Shown here piece by piece: positions 5,663 through 12,096 of a DNA stretch of 30,887 bases. Source of the stretch: a virus; IMG/VR virus record IMGVR_UViG_3300046472_000222, positions 1-30,887 of that record; one strand, written 5' to 3'. A program made the translations under genes and the position numbers. Under the pieces are notes generated by a model that was not told the DNA's origin, did not search any database, and was given only the letters and a program-made list of their open reading frames with translations. Positions within the stretch are counted from its first letter, which is position 1. The number at the start of each line of letters is the position of its first letter.

Positions 5663-7441
5663 ATGGCAGCCGCAACACTGACGCCAGCTTTCGAGGCGTT
5701 GGCCCTAAAGATCCAGGAAGGCGCGATGATGAACGGCGACGTGTGCGCACGCCTCCGAGACTGCATCGCGGACTACTTCCGGGGCACCATGCAGTACGGG
5801 TACTACATGGATCACTCGGGAGACGGCGAGTCCGGCCAGGTCATCTACTGCACCGGCGGCGACGTCATGCAGGCGGATTATGAGATCGGCTCGGTTGGCG
5901 GCAAGGCGACGTGCGGCATCGACTTCGAGGGATCCGTGGACGTCGTGCCCATCACCAGCTACGTTCCCGAGGCCGAGGAAACGGACCACTACGCCGCGAT
6001 GGCCGAGTCTTTCCGCGAAGCGAAGCTGTACAAAACTCTGCCGATCTACGAGCGGTACATCTCGCAGAAGACGCGCAAGGCGGCGGGCGCGGGCGACTTC
6101 GCCGGTAAAGGGAAAAGCTTCCCGATACTGAAGGCCGAGGACGTGAGCGCGGCGTTGCACTCCATCGGGCGCGCGGGGCCGGACAACTACAGCGCCGACA
6201 CGATCCGCGCCAACATCAAGCGGATCGCGAAGGCGAAGGGGTTTGCGCTGCCGGACTCGCTGAAGGATGACGCGAAAGAATCCCTAGGCAGTGCGGGCAG
6301 TCACTTGCGAAGTGGCGCTCCGCTTTCGGGCACCCATTCAGGGGGCCCACGGGCAACGGGGCAAGTTTTGGGCCGCGAAGGTTCCGGCGAGCAACAGGAG
6401 TCAACATCCCTCAAGCTTACCGAATCCGCCGCGACACTGGAAACCATTGTACTGAAGGAAGCCCGCGCCGACTACGAAACGAAGCTGATCGCTCCTGGTA
6501 AAGGTTCCAGCGCGTTCTATCCAAAGGAAGTCTTGCAGCGAGACGGTCCAAAGGTCTTCAAGGCCGGGACGCACGTCTACCTGAACCATCCGACCGCCGC
6601 AGAGGAAGCCGCGCGGCCTGAGGGTAATGTGGCGAATCTGGCCGGGGTCCTCACGACCGATGCGGTCTACCACGAGAATCATGCAAAGGGACCCGGTCTT
6701 TATGCACGGATGAAGGTCTTCGCGGACCATGCGCAGATCGTGGAAGAGAAGGCGGCGCATGTCGGGATGTCCATCAGGGCGTCGGGTGTCGCGGAATCCG
6801 GCAAGTCGCGCGATGGCCTGCCGATTCTGAAGGAACTGACCAGCGCGGAGAGCGTCGACGTGGTGACGCGAGCCGGTGCGGGCGGAATGATCTTGACCGA
6901 GGCGGCGCGCGGCGCGGCCGAAAATTCACAGGAGGTCGATATGACCAAAGAGGAAATCACTGCTCTCGTCGAGAGCGCGGTGAAAACTGCCGTTGCCGCG
7001 GTAACGCAGCCGGTACAACGGCTCACCGAGCGCGAACTCCGCGCCGATGCCACGGTCCTGGCAACGCGGGTGCTTTCGACCTGCACGCTGCACGAAGCGA
7101 GCAAGCAGCGCGTGATCGAGGCCGCCGTCAAGACGCTGCCGAAGACCACCGACGGCATGCTCGACGAGGCGAAGTTCGCCGAGCTTGTCACCGCCGAGGC
7201 GAAACGCGAAGGGCAGTACGTCGCGGCCTTGACCGGTACCGGTACCGGCGTCCGCGGCATGGGTCCTGGCGGGAACGTCGTCGAGATGGACCCGGCGAAG
7301 CTTCGCGAGGCGCAAGTTGCCGAGGAAGCCGCGGAGAAGCGCTTCCGCGAATCGGAAAACGAAGTCTTCTGCGAACTGATGGGCAACCCGGCGGCTGCCA
7401 AGTTCGCGGTCGAAGGCAAGAAGCATCGGAGGGTGGCGTAA
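5663..7441 (+). CDS. Capsid maturation protease-scaffold fusion with N-terminal accessory domain, 592 aa
   Basis: Three parts. Residues ~1-210 include FPILKAEDVSAALHSIGRAG from residue 153, a motif I associate with the DUF6582-type domain found at the front of some phage proteases. A Gly/Ser-rich linker follows. Residues ~255-425 look like a prohead protease, with candidate catalytic His in YLNHPT and Ser in VGMSIRASG. From residue 427 (MTKEEITALVESAVKTA) the protein becomes a helical, charged scaffold-like domain with KLREAQVAEEAAEKRFRESE. It is directly upstream of the decoration and major capsid genes, the usual place. The protease assembles inside the prohead, cleaves scaffold and is lost. 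Family assignment of the catalytic core is by pattern only. Confidence 0.8.
   Translation: MAAATLTPAFEALALKIQEGAMMNGDVCARLRDCIADYFRGTMQYGYYMDHSGDGESGQVIYCTGGDVMQADYEIGSVGGKATCGIDFEGSVDVVPITSYVPEAEETDHYAAMAESFREAKLYKTLPIYERYISQKTRKAAGAGDFAGKGKSFPILKAEDVSAALHSIGRAGPDNYSADTIRANIKRIAKAKGFALPDSLKDDAKESLGSAGSHLRSGAPLSGTHSGGPRATGQVLGREGSGEQQESTSLKLTESAATLETIVLKEARADYETKLIAPGKGSSAFYPKEVLQRDGPKVFKAGTHVYLNHPTAAEEAARPEGNVANLAGVLTTDAVYHENHAKGPGLYARMKVFADHAQIVEEKAAHVGMSIRASGVAESGKSRDGLPILKELTSAESVDVVTRAGAGGMILTEAARGAAENSQEVDMTKEEITALVESAVKTAVAAVTQPVQRLTERELRADATVLATRVLSTCTLHEASKQRVIEAAVKTLPKTTDGMLDEAKFAELVTAEAKREGQYVAALTGTGTGVRGMGPGGNVVEMDPAKLREAQVAEEAAEKRFRESENEVFCELMGNPAAAKFAVEGKKHRRVA
6930..6935 (+). 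promoter_or_regulatory. Perfect internal Shine-Dalgarno AGGAGG
   Basis: AGGAGG five bases before the in-frame ATG at 6941, within the protease gene. It is the best ribosome site in the region and signals a nested scaffold start. Confidence 0.75.
6941..7441 (+). CDS. Nested scaffold protein (internal in-frame start), 166 aa
   Basis: Same frame and same stop as the protease. It begins MTKEEITALVESAVKTAVAA behind AGGAGG, exactly at the boundary between the protease and scaffold domains. The product is helical and acidic/basic, as expected for a scaffold that templates capsid assembly and is then degraded. This is the arrangement known for lambda gpC/Nu3. The sequence shows start, ribosome site and domain boundary; separate expression is inferred. 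Confidence 0.7.
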   Translation: MTKEEITALVESAVKTAVAAVTQPVQRLTERELRADATVLATRVLSTCTLHEASKQRVIEAAVKTLPKTTDGMLDEAKFAELVTAEAKREGQYVAALTGTGTGVRGMGPGGNVVEMDPAKLREAQVAEEAAEKRFRESENEVFCELMGNPAAAKFAVEGKKHRRVA

Positions 7442-7442
7442 C

Positions 7443-7877
7443 ATGATCAACGAAATCAAGCAAGGGTCGCAGCGCAGTAAGCGCTGGTTCCCGTGCCCCA
7501 GCGCCGTCACCAGCGGCATGGCTGTGCTGATCGGTGCGCAGAACGGCCCGGCGCTCGCCGCCGTGGCCGAGGATGCGTACGATTCGAGCACCGGAGGCAC
7601 GACCTTCTGTCTCGACGGAAGCTTTGCGCTGACGGTTATCGGGCAGTCGAGCCAGTCCCCGGTGAGCGGGCTTCAGATCAACCCCGGCGAGGAACTTTAC
7701 GCCCAGGGAACGTTCGACTCGACCACGAACGTGACCTACAGTCTCACGATCGACAAGACGCGCGGCAACACGCCATTCGGCAACCTCGATCAAAACACGG
7801 CCATTCTTTCGGGCGTGACCAGCACGACCGCAATCGTTCGCTTGAAGTACGGCGGAAGCGGCCCGTACGGCGCGTAA
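7443..7877 (+). CDS. Capsid decoration / DUF2190-like protein, 144 aa
   Basis: MINEIKQGSQRSKRWFPCPSAVTSGMAVLIGAQNGPALAA has the look of DUF2190-type head decoration proteins, with the block VTSGMAVLIG followed by GTTFCLDGSFALTVIG and a strand-rich remainder. It lies two bases after the protease stop and 15 before the major capsid gene, where decoration proteins normally sit. Likely binds the outer capsid surface. No unusual features. Confidence 0.75.
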   Translation: MINEIKQGSQRSKRWFPCPSAVTSGMAVLIGAQNGPALAAVAEDAYDSSTGGTTFCLDGSFALTVIGQSSQSPVSGLQINPGEELYAQGTFDSTTNVTYSLTIDKTRGNTPFGNLDQNTAILSGVTSTTAIVRLKYGGSGPYGA

Positions 7878-7892
7878 AAGGAGAACACGAAC

Positions 7893-9275
7893 ATGGAAAC
7901 CTTTCAAAGTCTAGGCACTCTGCCCGAGTTCTCCAGCACTGCCGTTCATAGCCGGATGCGGGAGGCCAACCCCGACTACTTGATGCCGATGCGGCCACAC
8001 AACCAGCCGGGTTACCGGCGGCGTGTGTTCGAAGCGGCTCGGCTGCTCACCGACGTGCTCGGTGGTCGCGAAGATGGACTCTTCTGGAAAGAGTTCATGA
8101 ACCCGACCCGGCAGATCTTCGTGCAGGCCCTGCACGAGAAGTATCCCGGTATCTGGGGCGGCAACATCCAGACCGACCAGATGGGTCGCGTGGGACTTCG
8201 CGAAACGATGTCCTACACCGACTACAGCGCGTTGACGGTCGATATCCTCGATCGCATGCTGTACGGCTACTACTCCGCGGCACCCATCAGCAACTTGCCG
8301 CTAGTGAAGCCGCACACTCTCCGCGACTTCCGTCTCGTCGCTCGCTACGAGATGGACGGAGGCACCAAGCCGTTCTCGCGCCTGCCAACCGACTTCCCGA
8401 AGCTGGTACCGCACGGGGCCAGCGAACCGCCGACCGAGCGCTCGATGCAGCAGGCCGCGCAGGAAGTTCTCGGATCGACGCAGCGCGTCACGTATCAGCC
8501 TCAGTTGTACCAAGGCATGATGAGCGTCAACTGGCGCGCGCTGGTCAACGATGACCTGGGGATCTTCCAGGACATGGTGCAGCGGCTCGCGATCTCCGGA
8601 AACCGGACGATCTACCAATTCATCACCGGCCTGTACGTGTCCTCGACCGGCTGGAACACCACCCTGGTGTCGAGCACGTTCGCCAATCAGGTGACGGTCG
8701 CCAATGGTGCGGCCTCAGCCAATCCCGCGCTATCGTGGCAGGGGCTGTTGGATGCCCGCACGGTTCTCGCGAAGCAGCTCGACAGCGACGGACAGCCCAT
8801 CGACTTCATGGGGCGGCTCTTCCTGTACGTGGGCCCGGCGTTGGAAAACACCGCGATCTCGATGTCCAAGGCTCTGACGGCAAACATCAGCGTCGGCGGT
8901 GGTACCACGAACGCTCAGGGATTCCCGAGCCAACAGTTGGTCACCCCGAACTGGCCGCTCGCCGGCGTCGAGGTGGTGGTGGACAAATACATCCCACTCA
9001 TCTGCACCACGGCGGGAACGCAGAACACCATGTGGGCGCTGATCTACGAGCCCCAGGTTCAGCCGCGTCCTTCGGTGGAACTCGGCCGGCTCGCCGGTTA
9101 CGAGACACCGCAGCTTTTCCAGCAGGTCCCCAACACGATGCGGGTCGGCGGTGGCGTCGATCCGATGATGGGCGACTTCTGGAGCATGAACATCAACTAC
9201 AAGGGCGTCCTGGTTCTGGGTGGGACCCAGATCGACGGCCGCTCGCTGGCGGCGTCGACAGGCCAGGGCGTCTAA
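7893..9275 (+). CDS. Major capsid protein, 460 aa
   Basis: Location after protease/scaffold and decoration genes, length, and a strong ribosome site (AAGGAGA nine bases before ATG) point to the major capsid protein. The N-terminal arm is short (LGTLPEFSSTAVHSRMREAN), followed by an internal RQIFVQALHEKYPGIWGG region and a long middle with TYQPQLYQGMMSVNWRALVNDDLGIFQDM, typical of HK97-fold capsid proteins that bind nearby 'E460-like' families in siphoviruses. The C-terminus contains PNTMRVGGGVDPMMGDFWSMNI. I cannot tell cleavage sites or cross-link residues from sequence alone. Confidence 0.85.
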   Translation: METFQSLGTLPEFSSTAVHSRMREANPDYLMPMRPHNQPGYRRRVFEAARLLTDVLGGREDGLFWKEFMNPTRQIFVQALHEKYPGIWGGNIQTDQMGRVGLRETMSYTDYSALTVDILDRMLYGYYSAAPISNLPLVKPHTLRDFRLVARYEMDGGTKPFSRLPTDFPKLVPHGASEPPTERSMQQAAQEVLGSTQRVTYQPQLYQGMMSVNWRALVNDDLGIFQDMVQRLAISGNRTIYQFITGLYVSSTGWNTTLVSSTFANQVTVANGAASANPALSWQGLLDARTVLAKQLDSDGQPIDFMGRLFLYVGPALENTAISMSKALTANISVGGGTTNAQGFPSQQLVTPNWPLAGVEVVVDKYIPLICTTAGTQNTMWALIYEPQVQPRPSVELGRLAGYETPQLFQQVPNTMRVGGGVDPMMGDFWSMNINYKGVLVLGGTQIDGRSLAASTGQGV

Positions 9276-9392
9276 GAGGGAAAGGGAGTCATGCGCCGCT
9301 GTGTCGCCATCGGGTGCGCGGCGGCGTTCCTGTTTACGGAAGAAGGACGAGGCTTGTCGCATGAACCTTGCCGTCAATCCATCGAGGGTACT

Positions 9393-9860
9393 ATGAGCTT
9401 CAGCTATCAACAAGGTCAAAATCCACCCGTGGATTTTCCGAGAGGATTGACCGGCGACACGGTGGAGTTCAACCCAAACGGATCGCGCGCCTACATCTTC
9501 AGCGACCAGGAAATTACGATGTTCACCAACATCGCGCAGTCGGTCTGGCAAAGCTCGATGTTCTGGAGCGCATTCCAGGGCGTCGGTACGCTGCCATCCT
9601 CGCCGGTCTCTTATCTGAGGATTGCTTCGCTGATGATGGATGCTCTGGCCTCGAATAAGTCGCGCCTGGCTAGCGTGATCGCGCTGCTGGACGTGAAGCT
9701 CAGCCCGAAGGATGCGGCGATCCAGTGCCGCACGCAGGCTCAGGAGTACCGGGACGTAGACGACAATACAGGAGCGTTCGTGATCATCGAGCAGTGTAAC
9801 AACTACTGGTCATTCCGTGATCGCTTCTGGAACCAGTGGCAGAGGACGGCGGCGCAGTAA
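9393..9860 (+). CDS. Head-tail connector-type protein, 155 aa
   Basis: MSFSYQQGQNPPVDFPRGL, then a helical region (EITMFTNIAQSVWQSSMFW and YLRIASLMMDALASNKSRLASVIALLDVKLSPKDAA). Size and position right after the major capsid gene suit a portal-side adaptor. ATG 9393 has GAGGG four bases upstream. A longer in-frame start at 9291 (adding a cysteine-containing 34-residue N-terminus) is possible; its GGGAG lies too close to the start. An 11-codon frame (9361-9396) overlaps this ATG and could couple translation. Confidence 0.7.
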   Translation: MSFSYQQGQNPPVDFPRGLTGDTVEFNPNGSRAYIFSDQEITMFTNIAQSVWQSSMFWSAFQGVGTLPSSPVSYLRIASLMMDALASNKSRLASVIALLDVKLSPKDAAIQCRTQAQEYRDVDDNTGAFVIIEQCNNYWSFRDRFWNQWQRTAAQ

Positions 9861-10270
9861 TGCTTCAAGGACTCGACTACGAAATCCAAGCGGTGATGCC
9901 CGCGGCAATCGCCACGGGGCTCTTTGTCTCGCTGTGCACTATCCAGGCACCCGACGGACTGCCGGGGTATGGCGGTGCGCCGAGCGGGAACTACGCCGAC
10001 GTGGCGGGCCTGATCGACATTCAGTGCATGGACGCGGTGCCGAGCGACGCGAAGATCCAGGCGACCGAAGTCAAGGACATGGTGGAGATCGCGAGCAAGG
10101 GATTCCGCCACCTGCTGCTCGACAATTACTACCCGCAGGTTACGCCCGACGGCCAGATCCCGACGTACTGGCGCGCGATTGTGGACGGCGTGAGCTATGA
10201 CGTGCTGGGCGTAGAGCACGACTCGCAGAACACGCAGACTCGGCTGGAGCTGGAGATCGTCCAGGTATGA
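9860..10270 (+). CDS. Head-tail joining protein, 136 aa
   Basis: The start (MLQGLDYEIQAVMPAAIATG) forms TAATG with the previous stop; an upstream GTG at 9836 lies inside the previous gene and is not chosen. The C-terminal half is strand-rich with a VSYDVLGVEHDSQNTQTRLELEIVQV end, the pattern of small head-closure proteins in which a beta-barrel caps the connector. The role is inferred from order in the operon. Confidence 0.65.
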   Translation: MLQGLDYEIQAVMPAAIATGLFVSLCTIQAPDGLPGYGGAPSGNYADVAGLIDIQCMDAVPSDAKIQATEVKDMVEIASKGFRHLLLDNYYPQVTPDGQIPTYWRAIVDGVSYDVLGVEHDSQNTQTRLELEIVQV

Positions 10271-10461
10271 GCGTAACGCCGTGGGTTGTTGAGATCTTCG
10301 ATGATGAGGACAAGCTCATTGACAAGGTGCTGCTTCCCTACCAGCCGACCGCGGGAAGCGCTCTCCTATACAAAGGCAAGCGGTACACGTGCGGCGGTCT
10401 GGCGGATAGCTACTACGGGCCGATGCAGTTTGCTCCAGTGCGGGAGGCGGTGAATGCGTGA
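10267..10461 (+). CDS. Small beta-rich operon protein, 64 aa
   Basis: MSVTPWVVEIFDDEDKLIDKVLLPYQPTAG, then YKGKRYTCGGLADSYYGPMQF: alternating strands suggest a small SH3-like or barrel fold. It is held between two connector genes by an ATGA overlap upstream and a GTGA overlap downstream. Most likely a minor head-tail interface component; no family recognised. Confidence 0.7.
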   Translation: MSVTPWVVEIFDDEDKLIDKVLLPYQPTAGSALLYKGKRYTCGGLADSYYGPMQFAPVREAVNA

Positions 10462-10889
10462 GCTCTTCCCTAGAAGTCAAGTTGCAAACGGCGGCTCTTG
10501 CGTATCCAGCATTGACGGCGCTGCTGGGAACTTCCCCGTTTCGCTGGTGGGACACGCAACTGCCCCAGTCCAGCACGTTCCCGGCGGTCGTCGTGCAGAT
10601 GGTCAGCAACCCTGCGACGTACACGTTCGGCGGCCGCTTGCCCACCAGCTTCGCCCGGATGCAGTTCACGATCTGGGGTGGATACAGCGCGGCAGGAAGT
10701 CAGGCCGCGGATCAAGTTCGCTCAGCTCTCTACGCCTTCCTCGACCAGTTCAATGCGGAGGGTATACCGGGCCTTTTGCAATATCCGTGTCTGGTGGTAA
10801 ACGACCGGCGCGGCGGGTTCACCCAAGGCGACACGCTGCTGTATCAGCGGCTTCTGGACGTGCAGATTTTCAGTAACGATTCGATTTAA
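10458..10889 (+). CDS. Tail terminator-like protein (DUF3168 type), 143 aa
   Basis: The beginning SSSLEVKLQTAALAYPALTALLGTSPFRWWDTQLPQSSTFPAVVVQMVS follows the DUF3168 scheme: an N-terminal helix for the 'L..L..' segment, then 'P..L......P.V..' and a strand with Q/V. A second helix, AADQVRSALYAFLDQF, and a closing strand (YQRLLDVQIF) agree. Proteins of this type form the ring that stops tail-tube growth and joins it to the head. It uses a GTG start overlapping the previous stop and lies just before the tube gene. Confidence 0.7.
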   Translation: MSSSLEVKLQTAALAYPALTALLGTSPFRWWDTQLPQSSTFPAVVVQMVSNPATYTFGGRLPTSFARMQFTIWGGYSAAGSQAADQVRSALYAFLDQFNAEGIPGLLQYPCLVVNDRRGGFTQGDTLLYQRLLDVQIFSNDSI

Positions 10890-10897
10890 GGAGACTT

Positions 10898-11368
10898 ATG
10901 GCAGCCACTTCACCAATCGCACCCGCAATCGCAGTAGAGGGCCTGCTCATCCAGGTCGGCAACGCGGCGAGCCCCGAGACGATGCAGACCATCGCCAACG
11001 CGACGGATCTGTCGCTCCCGATCATGACGGCGGTCGTGGATGTGACGAACGTCAGCGACTCGTGGCGGCGCCGGATTCCCACTCTGCACGACATGGGCAA
11101 GATCGCATTCAAGATCTTCTGGGTGATGGAAGAGGTCACGCACCGCAACTCCATCAATGGCGGCGCGGTAGGCGCTGGCTTGCGGTACCTGATGGTGAAC
11201 TCGCTGGGGCGCGACTTCCAGTTTGTCTACCCCGACAATCCGCCGCCCAACTCCTCGACGGACGCGTTCTTCGCGTACGTTACCGGCTTCGCCATCACCG
11301 GCAAGGTCGGCGGCGTATTCGAGGCAAGCATTGAACTGTCGAACAGCGGTGCGCCGAGTTTGGTGTAA
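10898..11368 (+). CDS. Major tail tube protein, 156 aa
   Basis: Well-spaced ribosome site (AAGGAG, five bases before ATG). The mostly beta protein contains ANATDLSLPIMTAVVDVTNVSDSWRRRIPTLHDMGKIAFKIFW, which is the usual 'difference to reference value' layout of siphophage tube proteins, and it ends in a long strand (AITGKVGGVFEASIELSNSG). It sits between the terminator and the chaperones, the standard place. It would polymerise around the tape measure to make the tail tube. Confidence 0.85.
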   Translation: MAATSPIAPAIAVEGLLIQVGNAASPETMQTIANATDLSLPIMTAVVDVTNVSDSWRRRIPTLHDMGKIAFKIFWVMEEVTHRNSINGGAVGAGLRYLMVNSLGRDFQFVYPDNPPPNSSTDAFFAYVTGFAITGKVGGVFEASIELSNSGAPSLV

Positions 11369-11377
11369 GCTGTACGC

Positions 11378-11755
11378 ATGAGTCAAGACAACGGAACCGG
11401 GGTCGTGTACCCCACCATCGAACTGGGCGGTACCGCGTACACCGTCCGGTTCTCTCGCGGTTCGCTTTACCGCATGCAGAAGCTGGGAGTGGCCTTCGCG
11501 CCCAAGATTCAACCGATTCCCGATCAGCCGGGCATGATCCGGCGCACGATGACTTTCTCGGAAGTCGTCGACGTGATGCACATCGGGATCAACTTCCCCG
11601 GCACCGCCGAGCAACTGGCCGAACTCGTGACGAACGACAAGGTGCAGGAAGCGTTCGACAAGATCATGGAAGCCTGGGGAAAAGCCTTCCCGTCGCCTCA
11701 GATCCGGCTTCAGGAGTCGGCGGGGCAACCGGAAGCGAACCCGCCGGTTCAGTAG
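11378..11755 (+). CDS. Tail assembly chaperone, short form (gpG-like), 125 aa
   Basis: MSQDNGTGVVYPTIELGGTAYTVRFSRGSLYRMQKLGV opens with a strand-rich segment, then helices (EQLAELVTNDKVQEAFDKIMEAWGK). It stands between the tube and tape measure genes and contains a canonical slippery heptamer near its 3' end, so it is the analogue of lambda gpG. It binds the tape measure and recruits tube protein during tail assembly. A TAAGCT six bases before the ATG matches the -10-like pattern but arises from the previous stop codon and may be chance. Confidence 0.85.
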   Translation: MSQDNGTGVVYPTIELGGTAYTVRFSRGSLYRMQKLGVAFAPKIQPIPDQPGMIRRTMTFSEVVDVMHIGINFPGTAEQLAELVTNDKVQEAFDKIMEAWGKAFPSPQIRLQESAGQPEANPPVQ

Positions 11756-12096
11756 ACCAAGAGGAACAGTGGCTGCGCTCGTGGGCGTTCGCCACTTCGC
11801 CTCACGGGCTGGGCCTCACCACCGAGCAAAGCTGGTCGCTGACCGAGCGCGAGGTTATGGCGCTCGCGGCGGTCCACCAGCGGCACATCAACGGCTGGCG
11901 CGCACCACAGAAGACCGTCGATCCCATCCAGGCCGTGCGCGACAAGCTCGCCGTGTTCACGGCGAACAAGCGCATGCACCAGAAGATGAAGCCCGAGGAA
12001 ATCGAGGAGCTTCCCGCTTGGGCGATTGCCCCACACCCGAAGGAACCTAAGGAGCGTCAACTATGCCCGGCGAACCAATCGGCGAAATCCCTGTAG
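11378..12096 (+). CDS. Tail assembly chaperone, frameshifted long form (gpGT-like), 239 aa
   Basis: Zero frame to 11683, then the -1 frame to the TAG at 12094-12096. The added domain passes a Ser/Gly/Ala-rich linker into VDQEEQWLRSWAFATSPHGLGL, ERE-V-MALAAVHQRHINGW and IQAVRDKLAVFTANKRMHQKMK; helical and basic, like gpT. There is no good independent start for this part. It overlaps the tape measure start by 34 bases. The long form is needed in small amounts and bridges tape measure and tube subunits. Confidence 0.8.
11677..11683 (+). promoter_or_regulatory. -1 ribosomal frameshift site G GGA AAA
   Basis: In the chaperone frame the codons are TGG GGA AAA GCC, so the heptamer GGGAAAA fits X XXY YYZ exactly. 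After a -1 shift, the frame is open from SLPVASDPASG through 12096. This is the same class as the lambda G/T site. Confidence 0.85.

Noticed and set aside
6700-7600. Long minus-strand open frames opposite the protease/scaffold gene
   Set aside because: Mirror frames of GC-rich coding DNA; low-complexity Ser/Arg content and no motif.
9291-9392. N-terminal extension or separate ORF before the connector gene
   Set aside because: The ribosome site is too close to ATG 9291 and the extra residues look unrelated to the connector; kept only as a note.
11366-11371. TAAGCT six bases before the tail chaperone ATG as an extra promoter
   Set aside because: The TAA is the previous stop codon and the gene lies ten bases inside the tail operon, so chance is likely.
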